A DNA stretch of 64,000 nt, from the NCBI RefSeq assembly GCF_964019585.1, contig NZ_OZ026454.1, positions 744,001 to 808,000 of the forward strand, written 5' to 3'. The notes under the pieces were generated by a model. The model ran no database searches. It worked only from the letters and a program-made list of their open reading frames with translations, and had not been told where the DNA came from. This document shows positions 19,201 to 28,532 of the stretch, one piece after another. The stretch comes from Candidatus Mesenet endosymbiont of Agriotes lineatus. GTDB lineage: Bacteria > Pseudomonadota > Alphaproteobacteria > Rickettsiales > Anaplasmataceae. Made by a program: the position numbers and the translations under genes. Positions within the stretch are counted from its first letter, which is position 1. Every line of letters begins with the position of its first letter.

Positions 19201-19384
19201 TAGGGTTGTTGTGCAAACAAACGATATTAACTTCAAAGCAGCAATAGAAAAGTGGCAAGAATATATAAAAGATCAAACTTTATCAGTATACTTAGCAGTA
19301 AATGCAGAATTGGATAAGGATAAAAGCTACATTACCCATTCAGTAGAAGGTCAGGATCTGGTTTTTCAGATATGTCTTAATTAA
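16202..19384 (+). CDS. ileS: Isoleucyl-tRNA synthetase (eukaryote-like type)
   Basis: Charges tRNA-Ile. At 1060 aa it is a full-length class Ia synthetase. The HIGH motif appears as HYGH (residues 56-59, in NGLPHYGHLLTG). The KMSKS motif is KLSKR (about residues 612-616). The editing domain has LLTWTTTPWTLPSNLAL and the anticodon domain YNAQDAGKAVVDFFEVLNNW. The HYGH and K-L-S-K-R forms and the overall length fit the eukaryote-like IleS type known in Rickettsiales; that subtype is my inference. It lies alone between an ankyrin fragment and a block of accessory genes. Confidence 0.97.
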   Translation: MKYKEIDGNPDFVTLEEEILSFWNKNKIFQQSVENRPKNDCFVFYDGPPFANGLPHYGHLLTGFIKDAFARYQTMLGRRVERRFGWDCHGLPAEMGAEKELGISGRVAIEKFGVEKFNSHCKSSVMKYAAEWERYVNRQARWVDFHNDYKTMDKSFMESVMWAFKQLYNKDLVYESVKVVPYSWACETPLSNFETRMDNAYREKVSKSVTIAFELLEKPKTVDSNVSKCKLLTWTTTPWTLPSNLALAIGRNIEYSGAIINNELYIFAKSYMQKFASHCQQNNIAYLPYNIELKAEGLVNLAYKPLFDYFANTKNAFRVLIADYVTAEEGTGIVHTAPGFGEDDFFLCQKHNIEAICPIDSSGKFTTSVSDLAGMHVFDTNDIIIKKLKEKGSWFKTEQHIHNYPHCWRTDMPLIYRAMPSWYVAVTKFKDRMVELNKSVNWVPEHVRDGQFGKWLDGAHDWSISRNRFWGTPIPVWKSDDLKYPRVDVYGSIAELENDFNTKIEDLHLPFIDNLVRPNPDDPTGKSMMHRVPDVFDCWFESGSMPFAQVHYPFENKEWFENNFPADFITEYIAQTRGWFYTLFVLSTALFDRPPFNNCICHGVVLDVEGQKLSKRLNNYADPMEVFNKYGSDPLRFLMLSGPIVCGGNLLLDKEGNMIRDILKVVIKPIWNSYHFFTMYANVDGIEAEVCEKFDSTMDRYIIAKCFEAVTNIKSSMEAYNAQDAGKAVVDFFEVLNNWYIRRSRNRFWQNKIDKDKTDAYNALYTIFYYILRASSPLLPLITEAAWQGLKFKEQSIHLASFPESKNFDKKLISEMDLVKDICNAALSIRNTHSIRIRQPLSKITIYHKTLSSLSDEYQEIIKSEVNVKILGLMNNVEEVASIKLKLNFSILGKRIPDKIKDLIQYAKEGKWDLLRKGQLLIGKDADNYHILNEGENEGEYEVLLQTDNNFSCVFDDNKGIVILDTNLSDELIVEGYARDVVRALQEARKQANLHISDRIRVVVQTNDINFKAAIEKWQEYIKDQTLSVYLAVNAELDKDKSYITHSVEGQDLVFQICLN

Positions 19385-19505
19385 TCCATATGTAATTTTA
19401 GAAGGTGTAGTAGTGACTGTTGCAGTTAATCTTTTTTAGGCAAAATCTTGATTTATCTAAAAATATATATTATAATTATTAATATAATAGTAAATGAGGT
19501 TTTAA

Positions 19506-19901
19506 ATGCATCCACAAGACTGGGCAGAATGCAAGGATCAAATTACTACATATGGCAGTATTGGTTTATTCTCTTTAATAACACTTTTTTCAATAACAGG
19601 GCTAATCATTTATCATACAAAACTAGAATGGATTAAATCACTAGTAAAAAATTCTCCTCAAGGTGAATCGGCTTTTTGTGGAGCTGTATATTTAGGTACT
19701 ATACTATCACTAGGAGCTATAGTAGCGATTTTAGGAAGGCTTTGTTTTTACATTATCCAAAAGGATGATTGTTGCCGTGGTTATACGAATACAGAAAAAC
19801 CAACAGTACCAAATGGTACTCTAAATGATGCTAGTAATAAAAATACAAAACTACAAAATGTTGAAGTAGGCGCTACTACTTCTCAAAGTAGGCAGTCATA
19901 G
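19506..19901 (+). CDS. Small two-helix membrane protein, paralogue of the next gene
   Basis: 131 aa with two membrane helices (YGSIGLFSLITLFSITGLII and AVYLGTILSLGAIVAILG) joined by a loop TKLEWIKSLVKNSPQGESAF, and a polar tail rich in Asn/Thr/Ser. Loop and helices resemble those of the gene at 20004 (AKPECTKLLVNLFGGEKGF), so the two are probably tandem paralogues. The ATG at 19506 has GAGG eight bases upstream. The family is unknown. Confidence 0.6.
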   Translation: MHPQDWAECKDQITTYGSIGLFSLITLFSITGLIIYHTKLEWIKSLVKNSPQGESAFCGAVYLGTILSLGAIVAILGRLCFYIIQKDDCCRGYTNTEKPTVPNGTLNDASNKNTKLQNVEVGATTSQSRQS

Positions 19902-20003
19902 TAAAAACTAACTAATTCAGTAAAAAGTTAAATTTAGTTTCTCAACAAATATTCTAATAAAGGTAGCATTATTAAAAATAAATTAATCTACTGGGGGATA
20001 AAA

Positions 20004-20682
20004 ATGTTGGATAGTATTAAACAATATAAAAAATCAAGTGCAGTAATTACTTTATCATCTTTAGTTGCACTTTCTTCAATCATAACTGCAGTAGTTAACT
20101 ATGCAAAGCCAGAATGTACTAAGTTACTAGTAAATCTTTTTGGAGGAGAGAAAGGTTTTGCTTTAGCTGTAACTTTAATTGCTTTAATATCTTCAGCACT
20201 AACAGCGTTAATCATAGCTTATATAGCAAATAAAAGTATTAAACCTAAAGAAGTAAAAGATTTGAACTTTTTTGAAAAAAAAAGTACTTTCGGCAAAAAT
20301 AGATAGTGATGTACAGAAGACAGAAATAACAATAAACAAGGATGATTTATCAGTAACTGGCGACTTGAATAAGTTAGGATTTTGTGATAAAATTGAAGTG
20401 GTTACAAAAGATTCTTGTTTATTAACAATAGAAAAGGAGAATGATGAAGGTGTCTATAAAATTACTAATTATCAAGAATTGCAAGGATTGCTTAATAAGG
20501 AAGTTAAACTTATTGACGATGTAGCGACTATTAAAAGTAAATTATTCTGTAAGGATGATAAAACAACATTAAAAAGTATGACTGTTTTGCTTGTGGGTAG
20601 TCTATACAATACGAAAGGAGTGTTAGCTGCTCTAGGTGATGTCGTTTCTGCTTACAAGTGCATAGGAAAGTATATATCTTAA
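20004..20682 (+). pseudogene. Membrane protein gene split by a frameshift at an A9 tract
   Basis: From the ATG at 20004 (GGGGG run at 19993-19997) a frame with two membrane helices reads to EVKDLNFFEKK, where nine A (20275-20283) occur. The frame then ends at a TAG 8 codons later (STFGKNR). Removing one A joins it to the second frame (KVLSAKIDSDVQKTEIT...), which runs to 20682 and ends CIGKYIS. The joined product would be about 225 aa: a membrane hairpin plus a soluble, Lys-rich domain. It may be a true pseudogene, or the tract may be rescued by polymerase slippage, which is known at poly-A runs in A+T-rich endosymbionts. Confidence 0.65.
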
Positions 20683-20689
20683 AGGGAGT

Positions 20690-21555
20690 ATTCTCCAAAC
20701 CATACGAGTGAAGATAAGGAAAGTTGGTGGAGAGAAGAAAAAAACAGGCCTCTTAAATTTATTACAAAAAATTATAATGAGAAAAATAACTAATTTATCC
20801 TCAACGAATTTTGTAATGAGAAAGCAGATGAAATATCGATTAAGACAGGATTTGTAAAAAGAAAGAGGAAATTGAGCAGTTCATCATTTGTAAAAGCTAT
20901 AATTTTGGGTAACATAGGAGTTGTAGCATAGATGGAATTATTAAATGAAGATTCTGTAAGGTTTAAATTTTAGGTTTACTGAATATGAAAAGAATGTACA
21001 ACAACTTTATTTAGCAACATCTCACAATTTAAAACAATTTAAAAGCATAGGCTATATTAGCCTACCTAATGATATGGAAAATTTGTATAAAGGATATGTA
21101 TAGTGGTTATGAATGGGATAAAATTACATTCTAAATCATGAGCTAACAGATCAGGGTTATAGAGGCAACTGATGATTTGCTAATATCTGACTTATTGTAC
21201 CAATAAACAAATGGATGAAGCTTAGCTGTTATAAATCCGATACCAATATGTATGACATAAAAACAAATCAAAAAATAGAGTTTGTTTAGAATTTCTAGAA
21301 AGGGAAAAATTAAAGTGAGATCAAAAATTAACTGAATACAATCAAAAAAATAAGGGCTAATAAAAAGTAATATGATCTTCTAAAAAAAAATCAAAAATTG
21401 GTCAATATTCATAACTAATGTCACAGAGAATAAAATTAATGCTATTAACAATTTACAGAGTAAATTATTTAAATTATATAAGTGATGAACTTAAAGATAC
21501 AATATATGCTAAATTGTGCGCAATTCTTATATTTTATGGAATTGTACAAAACTGA
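20690..21555 (+). pseudogene. Heavily decayed coding region
   Basis: No intact gene, but plus-strand coding fragments are readable in changing frames. Around 20820 I read EKADEISIKTGFVKRKRKL. Around 20975-21100 I read FTEYEKNVQQLYLATSHN continuing to LPNDMENLYKGYV and a stop. Around 21480 I read SDELKDTIYAKLCAILIF. These are separated by stops and frameshifts. It was probably one gene, or a continuation of the accessory gene at 20004-20682. I cannot name the family. The remaining 200 bases to 21753 hold no further coding signal. Confidence 0.5.
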
Positions 21556-21753
21556 AAGAGCTGAAAGGCGTTCATTGAACTAAAAATAGAGAGTTGTTTT
21601 TAGCGCTAAAATTAATAATTTGAGAATTTTTCTAATAAACTTATCACAGACTGGACACAATTTTCTGTGAAAGTTAAGTTCATTGAATCTTCTAACACTT
21701 GCTTCCTATCTTCACCCCTATGGTTTGTCCCCTATTCTTAGATAAAAGCTCTT

Positions 21754-22607
21754 TCAGTAGCCTTTTTTATAATTTTGTTCACAAGATCCAACACAACTTA
21801 CTAGTTTTAAACATAGAGATTCAGTATCTTTAATACTGCTTCTTCTTCGTGTTTTTTTATTCCCTAGTTGATTCATAGGTAAATCCCTATCTGCGTTTTC
21901 GTTTCTATGCAAAAGTTTATTTGCACATTTACAAAATAACATCATCACTACAAAGAATACGAACATGATAAATGCCACAAATACTGTTGAGCTATTATTA
22001 GCCTGATTTAAATGGAGCGAAGGTCTAGAGTGATTTAAATTAGATGAAAGTGCCAATGGCTTTAAGTTTTTCTGAGTATTTTTTATAGGTTGATGATATT
22101 GATCAAAGCATTCTTGCATACCTGGAACACTATACTCTCCTGATGTACTATACATTTCTCTGGAAACTAAGCATTGATAAAGATCCTGTTCTTTTTTATA
22201 TTCCATTTTTTCCCGTCTACTAAGACGTGCCTGAGTATTTAAATAGTCATGAAATGCAGCTCTGAGTTTTTTTGAATTATAAGGACCTATACTATGGTAC
22301 CTAATGCATTCAATAAGTTGTTTAATGTCTGGTCCCCTAATCCACATGACTTGTTCAGGACATTGTTTCATAAAAACATTTACGCGAAGATCATTTGCGC
22401 CATAATTACAAAAATTAAGTATAGTATGTCCCATTAAAAATCAGTTGAACTTAGGTTGTTAGGAGATTCAATAGTTAGAATCTGACTACAGTTATGTGGA
22501 TATATCATACTACGGTAACTTAAAATACGAGAGGATACTTGACCCACGATAAAATTACTGCGCATGGCTTTTATTTCTCTTTTTCTCGCTGTTTTATATT
22601 TCTTCAT
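21754..22607 (-). pseudogene. Tail-anchored membrane protein family, copy A (one frameshift)
   Basis: The original start is an ATG at 22607 with an AAGGAG site (22615-22620). It reads MKKYKTARKREIKAM to NLSSTDF and hits TAA. One extra T in the T5 tract (plus-strand A5, 22436-22440) restores the frame: TDFLMGHTILNF, matching TTDFLRDSITLNF of copy B. The rest is intact: a soluble Cys-containing domain, the phrase DLYQCLVSREMYSTS, one membrane helix (FVAFIMFVFFVVMMLF) and a basic tail ending LKLVSCVGSCEQ...GY. An ATG at 22434 could start a 226-aa product but lacks a ribosome-binding site. The family is unknown, paralogous to copies at 22619 and 39420. Confidence 0.7.
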
Positions 22608-22618
22608 ATTTTAACTCC

Positions 22619-23441
22619 TTAATTACCTCTTCTCCAGTTTTCTTCACAGGATTTTATGCAGTTTTCTAATTTTGAGCATGGAGATTGAGCTTTAGTATTG
22701 CTTCTTTGCGTTTTTTTTACTTCTCAGTTGATTTACAGATGAAATTTCATTTTTATCTTCACTTTTACGACACTATTTATTTGCAAATTTACAAAGAAAT
22801 ATAGAAACTACACAAAATGCTGCTATAGTTAATAATGTTAGTGCATACGATGGTAGTGGTATTTTGTTATTGCTACTGCCAATTTGACTTGAGTTGAATA
22901 AAGGTATCAATGGTTTTGAATTTTTTGGGATATTTTGTATAGGTTGAAAGCTTCCGGTTAAGCATTCTAATTTTATATAGTCCATTTGGTTTAAAAGCAT
23001 ACACTGATTAAAGTGTTTATTTTTTGCAAGTTGCATCTGTTCCTTTATACAAGGACATTTTCTAATATTGAAATAGTCATCAAATAAAACATCAAACTCT
23101 TTTGAGTAACGATAATCTACAGCAAAACTTTTAATATATTCAATAGCATCCCTAACATCTAAAAAAGACATATCCCCTGTTTTATCTTTTTTAATACACT
23201 TTTTTATGAAAGTACATATGTACTGGTTATAAGCTTTATAACCAAAATTGAGTGTAATACTGTCTCTCAAAAAATCGGTTGTATTTAAATAATACTTGCC
23301 ATTAGGCATAGTAACTGAAACACTACTACAATTAGCGGAAGACGTTATGCTAACCAGCATATAGGATGTTATTACATTATCTATAAAATCATTATATATA
23401 CTGACTAGTTCTTTTCTTCCCATTACTTCACGTTTTTTCAT
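22619..23441 (-). pseudogene. Tail-anchored membrane protein family, copy B (tail cut off)
   Basis: From the ATG at 23441 (site AGAGGA) a 222-aa product reads through the soluble domain and the membrane helix (ALTLLTIAAFCVVSIFLCKF) to ANK, then TAG at 22773-22775. Beyond it the homologous tail is still readable: CRKSEDKNEISSVNQLRS in phase, then, after a shift in an A-run, KTQRSNTKAQS...CIKSCEENWRRGN and TAA at 22619-22621. The ancestral stop overlaps the ribosome-binding site of copy A, so B and A were a tandem operon. The truncated 222-aa form keeps the whole luminal/soluble part and anchor and might still be made. Confidence 0.7.
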
Positions 23442-23593
23442 ACTTTAATCCTCTAATTTTAAAGTACTTAAATAGATAGTATTACTAAATTTAGCATAAT
23501 AATCTTAGCTTACAATAGTTAAGTTTTAAAAGCATTGCTGCCTATTTACTTTGTTAATATAATTACAGAAGTTTGATTAAAGTTTAAGTTTTT

Positions 23594-26149
23594 ATGCTAG
23601 CTCTTGCACAAAGGATATTTGGGTCGGCAAATCAAAGATTAGTTAAGTTGTTCTATAAAATAGTTGAACAAATTAATTTACTAGAACCGGAAATTCAGAA
23701 GCTTTCAGATCAGATGTTATCTGATAAAACAAAAGAGTTTAAAGAGCAGATAAAGAATGGTAAAACTGTAGATGATTTGCTCATTGAAGCATTTGCAGTT
23801 GTGCGTGAAGCTTCAGAAAGATCTTTAGGCATGCGACATTTTGATGTGCAATTAATTGGTGGTATAGCACTGCATCATGGAATGATTGCCGAGATGAAAA
23901 CTGGTGAAGGTAAAACTCTAGTTGCCACTTTAGCTACATATTTAAATTCATTAACAGGGAAAGGAGTACACGTAGTCACTGTTAATGATTACCTAGCAAA
24001 ACGCGACTCAGAGTGGATGAGCAGGCTATATGATGCTCTAGGTATATCTGTTGGTTGTATAACACACGATATGACTGACGAGAAAAGAAAGGTTGTATAT
24101 AGCAAAGATATTGTCTACTCAACAAATAATGAACTTGGGTTCGATTACTTGCGTGATAACATGAAGTTTTCCCGTAGTGATGTAGTTCAAAGAGGGTTTA
24201 ATTATGCTATAGTAGATGAAGTTGATTCTATTTTAATAGATGAAGCTCGTACTCCTTTAATCATATCTGGTCCAATAAGTGAAGATAATAAGATATATAC
24301 AAAGATAGATAAAATAATAACTAAACTTCAATCTTCAGATTATGAGCTAGATGAAAAAAATAGATCAGCTCTTTTAACTGAAGATGGGATATCAAAAGTA
24401 GAGGAACTGCTTAAAATTAATAACTCAATTGCGGCAGACTCTTCTTTATATGATGAAGGTAATATAATAATAACTCACTACATAGACCAGGCTTTACGTG
24501 CCCACAAGTTATTCACTGTAGATAAAGATTATATAATTAAAAATGGCAAAGTAGTAATTATTGATGAATTTACAGGGCGTATGATGGAAAGTAGAAGATA
24601 TTCTGATGGTCTGCATCAAGCACTGGAAGCAAAGGAAGGGTTGGAAATACAGAATGAGAGCCAAACTCTTGCTTCAATAACATTTCAGAATTACTTTCGC
24701 CTATATAAAAAATTAGCAGGAATGACAGGCACAGCAGCAACTGAATCAGAAGAATTTTGGGGTATATATAAGCTCAAGGTTATGCAAATTCCAACTAATG
24801 CTCCTGTTAAAAGAAAAGACTTAGATGATGAAATTTATTGCACAGAAGAGGAAAAGTATAGTGCAGTAGTAAAGTTTATAATTGAATGTAATAATCGCCA
24901 TCAGCCTGTTCTTGTTGGCACAACAAGTATTGAAAAATCAGAAAAACTCTCACGACTTTTAACTGAAAATTTACTGAAGCATTCAGTTTTAAATGCGCGC
25001 TATCATGAACAAGAAGCCCATATAATTGCTCAAGCTGGAATGCCAGGAAAAATCACAATAGCAACTAATATGGCAGGACGTGGTACTGATATTCAGCTTG
25101 GTGGAAGTGCTAAAATGTTAGCAAAAATAGAGATTAAAAATCCAGATCAAGATAAAGAAGTGATCCAAAAAGTAGAGAAAGATAAAGAAATTGTAATGAA
25201 TGCTGGTGGGTTGTGTGTGATTGGAACTGAGAGACATGAAAGTCGTCGTATAGACAATCAATTAAGAGGGCGTTCTGGTAGACAGGGAGATCCAGGGTTA
25301 TCAAAGTTCTTTTTATCTCTTGAAGATGATTTACTTAGGATATTCGGTTCAGATAAAATAAAGATTTTTCTTAAAAAACTAGGTCTTAAAAAAGATGAAG
25401 CAGTACACCATCCATGGATCAGTAGCGCGCTTGAAAAAGCACAAAAAAAAGTTGAATCTAAGAACTATGATATACGCAAGTCATTACTAAAGTTTGATGA
25501 TGTTATAAATGAGCAGCGCAAGGTAATATTTAAGCGAAGGAATGATATTTTGAATAATAAAGATAATTGCATATCTTCGGTGTATAAGAACGTCAACTAC
25601 TCTATTATCAATAAAATTACTTTGGATAAGTGCTATGATGAAGAAAGTTACGAACCCATTACTGATGAAATTAGTCGAATATATAGATTAAAACTAAATT
25701 TTTCTGAATTCGATTTAGATAAAGATAGTATCTTAGGTTATATAAATGGAGAAGTGGATAAATTCTTTTACAAAAAAGAACAATCATTTAGCCAATACAG
25801 GGATGATTTGTGGAATACTGTAGTTAAACAAGTTATGATTATGACACTTGACCACTTGTGGAGAGAGCATTTATTAGCTTTAGAGAGTTTAAAACACAGT
25901 GTTAATTTGCGTGCAATAGGACAAAAAGATCCTTTGAACGAATTCAAAAAGGAAGCGTTTATAATGTTGCAGAGGATGTTGAATGAGTGGCAAGAATTGA
26001 TTCTACATCGTCTAATACGCTTTAATATCAAAGATGAGCAACAACATATAAACCAAAGGTTTAATAAAATAAATGACTTTCCATATACGTCGAGAAACGA
26101 CAAGTGTCCATGTGGTTCAGGTAAAAAGTATAAGCATTGTCATGGGTGA
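23594..26149 (+). CDS. secA: Preprotein translocase ATPase SecA
   Basis: The motor that drives proteins through SecYEG. Walker A lies at residues 101-110 ([10 protein letters not shown]), followed by the DEAD-type motif in [17 protein letters not shown]. Helicase motifs are present ([26 protein letters not shown]). A C-terminal zinc-binding SecB-type tail is also present ([14 protein letters not shown]). The 851-aa length is standard. It is divergent from copy B of the tail-anchored family. The exported proteins of this window (BepA-like, BamD, TolC and TPR proteins) would be its substrates. Confidence 0.98.
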   Translation: MLALAQRIFGSANQRLVKLFYKIVEQINLLEPEIQKLSDQMLSDKTKEFKEQIKNGKTVDDLLIEAFAVVREASERSLGMRHFDVQLIGGIALHHGMIAEMKTGEGKTLVATLATYLNSLTGKGVHVVTVNDYLAKRDSEWMSRLYDALGISVGCITHDMTDEKRKVVYSKDIVYSTNNELGFDYLRDNMKFSRSDVVQRGFNYAIVDEVDSILIDEARTPLIISGPISEDNKIYTKIDKIITKLQSSDYELDEKNRSALLTEDGISKVEELLKINNSIAADSSLYDEGNIIITHYIDQALRAHKLFTVDKDYIIKNGKVVIIDEFTGRMMESRRYSDGLHQALEAKEGLEIQNESQTLASITFQNYFRLYKKLAGMTGTAATESEEFWGIYKLKVMQIPTNAPVKRKDLDDEIYCTEEEKYSAVVKFIIECNNRHQPVLVGTTSIEKSEKLSRLLTENLLKHSVLNARYHEQEAHIIAQAGMPGKITIATNMAGRGTDIQLGGSAKMLAKIEIKNPDQDKEVIQKVEKDKEIVMNAGGLCVIGTERHESRRIDNQLRGRSGRQGDPGLSKFFLSLEDDLLRIFGSDKIKIFLKKLGLKKDEAVHHPWISSALEKAQKKVESKNYDIRKSLLKFDDVINEQRKVIFKRRNDILNNKDNCISSVYKNVNYSIINKITLDKCYDEESYEPITDEISRIYRLKLNFSEFDLDKDSILGYINGEVDKFFYKKEQSFSQYRDDLWNTVVKQVMIMTLDHLWREHLLALESLKHSVNLRAIGQKDPLNEFKKEAFIMLQRMLNEWQELILHRLIRFNIKDEQQHINQRFNKINDFPYTSRNDKCPCGSGKKYKHCHG

Positions 26150-26403
26150 GTTAAAAACAAAGAATCTTCAAAAGTTACAAGGTAAGGATTATGCTTTGTG
26201 AATAAAAGTTTGTGACTAATACGGTTTAAAGGTCTTAATTTTTAGAGTGCAGAATTAGTATGTTTATTGTTTTTTTCCTCTATTGTGTGCAGATCTTACT
26301 GGCTTTAGTATCAAAAAAACTTCATCGTCCACTATAAGTAAGAAAAAATCAATATATTGAATATAAACCTATTGGAAAGTATTTGTATTAATTGATGGTA
26401 AGT

Positions 26404-26868
26404 ATGGCTAGGTTTACAGAGCAACGAGCAGTAAACAGACTGTGTTCATATTGGAACTTACTTAGAGAAGATAGAAATTATCCGAGAAAGGATGAGATAG
26501 AACTCGAAGAAATAAAAGATATATTAGAGTACTGCTTTATTATTAAAGTTAATGAAACAGATGATGAGAAGAAAAAGTACAATTTTGTACATTTAGGAAG
26601 CGAAGTTGCTGAAATTTATAACATGGATACAGATATAATGCATATATCACCTATGACTGAGAATTTATATCAACATCTAGATTCAATACTCACAGATAAA
26701 GAACCAGTAATTGAAGATCTTGATCTTCAAGGTTCTGTGGGTCATCACTTGATAGGAAGGCAGTGTCTTCTCCCCTTAAGTGATGATAATCAAGAAGTTA
26801 ATTATATATTAGGTGCAGTTAGCTGCAGAAAAGAAAAATACGATTACTTTTATGATGTAAATACTTGA
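26404..26868 (+). CDS. PAS_5-family protein
   Basis: About 154 aa. The pattern LCSYWNLLREDRNYPRKDEI, then LEEIKDILEYCFIIKV, then KYNFVHLGSEVAEIYNMD, matches the alphaproteobacterial PAS_5 family (single PAS-like domain, often a regulator; MopJ of Caulobacter belongs here). I recognise it by pattern only. In-frame starts at 26392 (TTG), 26395 (ATG) and 26404 (ATG) are all weakly supplied with ribosome-binding sites. It lies ahead of the rpmI operon. A link to CckA/PopZ polarity signalling is a guess from the Caulobacter relative. Confidence 0.6.
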   Translation: MARFTEQRAVNRLCSYWNLLREDRNYPRKDEIELEEIKDILEYCFIIKVNETDDEKKKYNFVHLGSEVAEIYNMDTDIMHISPMTENLYQHLDSILTDKEPVIEDLDLQGSVGHHLIGRQCLLPLSDDNQEVNYILGAVSCRKEKYDYFYDVNT

Positions 26869-26897
26869 CAAAAAAACATAAAGATCTAATTTATTAT
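26865..26897 (+). promoter_or_regulatory. Possible promoter of the rpmI-rplT-pheS operon
   Basis: A TTGACA box at 26865-26870 lies at the end of the PAS gene. A+T-rich candidates for a -10 box follow (TAATTT at 26887-26892, spacer 16; TATTAT at 26892-26897, spacer 21). Neither is ideal, so the position of the -10 is uncertain. It lies 25-50 bases ahead of rpmI. Confidence 0.35.
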
Positions 26898-26921
26898 AGT
26901 TATGTTTAGCAAGTGATGGTT

Positions 26922-27122
26922 ATGCCAAAGTTGAAAACGAAATCATCAGTAAAAAAGCGTTTTTGCCTTACTGCAAGTGGTAAAATACGTGCAACTCAGT
27001 CTGGTAAAAGGCATGGTATGACTAAAAGGAGCAAGGGAGCAATTCGTAACCAGCGTGGTACTACTATATTAAATAAATCTGATTCACGTATTGTTAAACT
27101 TTATATACCATATGGTCTTTAA
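26922..27122 (+). CDS. rpmI: 50S ribosomal protein L35
   Basis: 66 aa, beginning [14 protein letters not shown] and containing [18 protein letters not shown]. These are the L35 hallmarks. I chose the ATG at 26922 because L35 proteins start MPK(L/M)KT; a GTG and an ATG shortly upstream are in frame. It leads into rplT 17 bases downstream, the conserved rpmI-rplT-pheS arrangement. infC is not present upstream. Confidence 0.95.
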   Translation: MPKLKTKSSVKKRFCLTASGKIRATQSGKRHGMTKRSKGAIRNQRGTTILNKSDSRIVKLYIPYGL

Positions 27123-27139
27123 AAGGTGGAGGATTAGTA

Positions 27140-27508
27140 ATGGCTAGAGTTAAACGCGGAGTTAGAGTTCATGCTCGTCATAAAAAAATACTAAAGCTAG
27201 CAAAGGGGTATAGAGGGCGTGCAAAAAGCTGCTATAGAGTTGCACTGCAACGTGTTGAGAAAGCTTTAAGTTATGCTTATAAAGATAGGAGAGTTCGTAA
27301 GCGTGATTTTCGTAGCCTGTGGATAATACGTATTAATGCTGCTGTCCGGCAGCATGGGCTTACTTATTCTCAATTTATTCGTGGTCTTGTGGTTGCTGGT
27401 ATTAAGCTGAACAGAAAGATACTTGCTGATATGGCAGTCAACCATAAATATGTTTTCACTGAGCTTGTTCAAACTGTAAAAAGTAAATTAAACAACTGTG
27501 CCGCTTAA
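27140..27508 (+). CDS. rplT: 50S ribosomal protein L20
   Basis: 122 aa beginning [18 protein letters not shown] and containing [15 protein letters not shown] and [14 protein letters not shown], all L20 signatures. A strong GGTGGAGG site precedes the ATG. Its 3' end overlaps the GTG start of pheS by 11 bases. Confidence 0.97.
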   Translation: MARVKRGVRVHARHKKILKLAKGYRGRAKSCYRVALQRVEKALSYAYKDRRVRKRDFRSLWIIRINAAVRQHGLTYSQFIRGLVVAGIKLNRKILADMAVNHKYVFTELVQTVKSKLNNCAA

Positions 27509-28532
27509 TAAAATATCTTCAATTAAAGCAGAGGCTCTATCCAAAATTTCTGCTTCCTTCTCAGGACGTGAATTGAAAGAAGTATATGCTCTATATTTGG
27601 GAAAAAAGGGTGTTTTAAAATCATATTTAACGAGATTAAAAGACATAAGTGATCCCGAGGCAAGGCGTGCCAGTGGTAGTGTTGTTAATGAGTTATACAG
27701 TGAACTAGAGGTATTAATTACTAAAAAAAAATATGAGTTAAAGCAGAAGGAAATTAATTTAAATTTAAATAAAGAGAAAGTAGATTTAACCACTCCAGAG
27801 AGGCCGGAAAAAGTAGGTAAAATTCATCCTATAGCTAAAATTATTAATGAAATAAGTGTTATATTCTCTTATATGGGATTTAAATTAGCTGATGGTCCAG
27901 ATGTAGAAGATGAATTTCATGTATTTGATGCACTCAATACACCAGAGTATCATCCGGCAAGAGAAGAAAGCGATACCTTTTACTTAAATAAAACACAGGA
28001 TAGAAGAATGGTTCTTCGTCCTCATACTACTTCAGTGCAGGTTAGAGTCATGGAAAATAGTCAAGACTTTCCCATAAAAGTTATAGCGCCAGGTAGGGTA
28101 TATCGTCATGATTTTGATAAGACTCACACTCCAATGTTTCATCAAATTGATGGTTTTTATGTTGATAAAAACATCAATATGGGGCATTTAAAATTTTGCT
28201 TAAATTATTTTTTAAATAAATTTTTTGATTCAGATAAAGTAAAAATAAGATTTCGTCCTAGTTTCTTTCCATTTACTGAACCTTCAGCAGAAATAGATAT
28301 TAGCTATGATGGTAGTGATTGGATAGAAGTTTTAGGTAGTGGCATAATTCATCCAAACGTTTTAGAAAATGTTGGTATAAATCCAAAAGAACACAGTGGT
28401 TTTGCATTTGGCATGGGTATTGAAAGGCTTGCAATGCTAAAGTATGGTATTAGCGATCTTCGAGATTTTTATAATAGTAATATGATGTGGCTAAATCATT
28501 ATGGGTTTAATTTTTCATCATTAACTATTTGA
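27498..28532 (+). CDS. pheS: Phenylalanyl-tRNA synthetase alpha subunit
   Basis: The catalytic subunit of the alpha2-beta2 PheRS. It has the class II core motifs: [35 protein letters not shown] and, near the end, [17 protein letters not shown]. The length is 344 aa. The best start is the GTG at 27498, inside the rplT end, giving [14 protein letters not shown]; an overlap of this kind suggests coupling. pheT is not adjacent. Instead an SDR gene follows with a one-base overlap. Confidence 0.96.
   Translation: MPLNKISSIKAEALSKISASFSGRELKEVYALYLGKKGVLKSYLTRLKDISDPEARRASGSVVNELYSELEVLITKKKYELKQKEINLNLNKEKVDLTTPERPEKVGKIHPIAKIINEISVIFSYMGFKLADGPDVEDEFHVFDALNTPEYHPAREESDTFYLNKTQDRRMVLRPHTTSVQVRVMENSQDFPIKVIAPGRVYRHDFDKTHTPMFHQIDGFYVDKNINMGHLKFCLNYFLNKFFDSDKVKIRFRPSFFPFTEPSAEIDISYDGSDWIEVLGSGIIHPNVLENVGINPKEHSGFAFGMGIERLAMLKYGISDLRDFYNSNMMWLNHYGFNFSSLTI

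Noticed and set aside
16299-19236. Several open frames overlapping ileS on both strands
   Set aside because: They lie wholly inside a certain 1060-aa synthetase gene and have no family resemblance.
19448-19636. Alternative open frame starting ahead of the 19506 gene
   Set aside because: Out of frame with the membrane protein at 19506, which has a better ribosome-binding site and a sister gene downstream.
26150-26391. Intergenic region after secA as a possible small RNA locus
   Set aside because: No stable hairpin, promoter pair or coding frame could be supported by eye.
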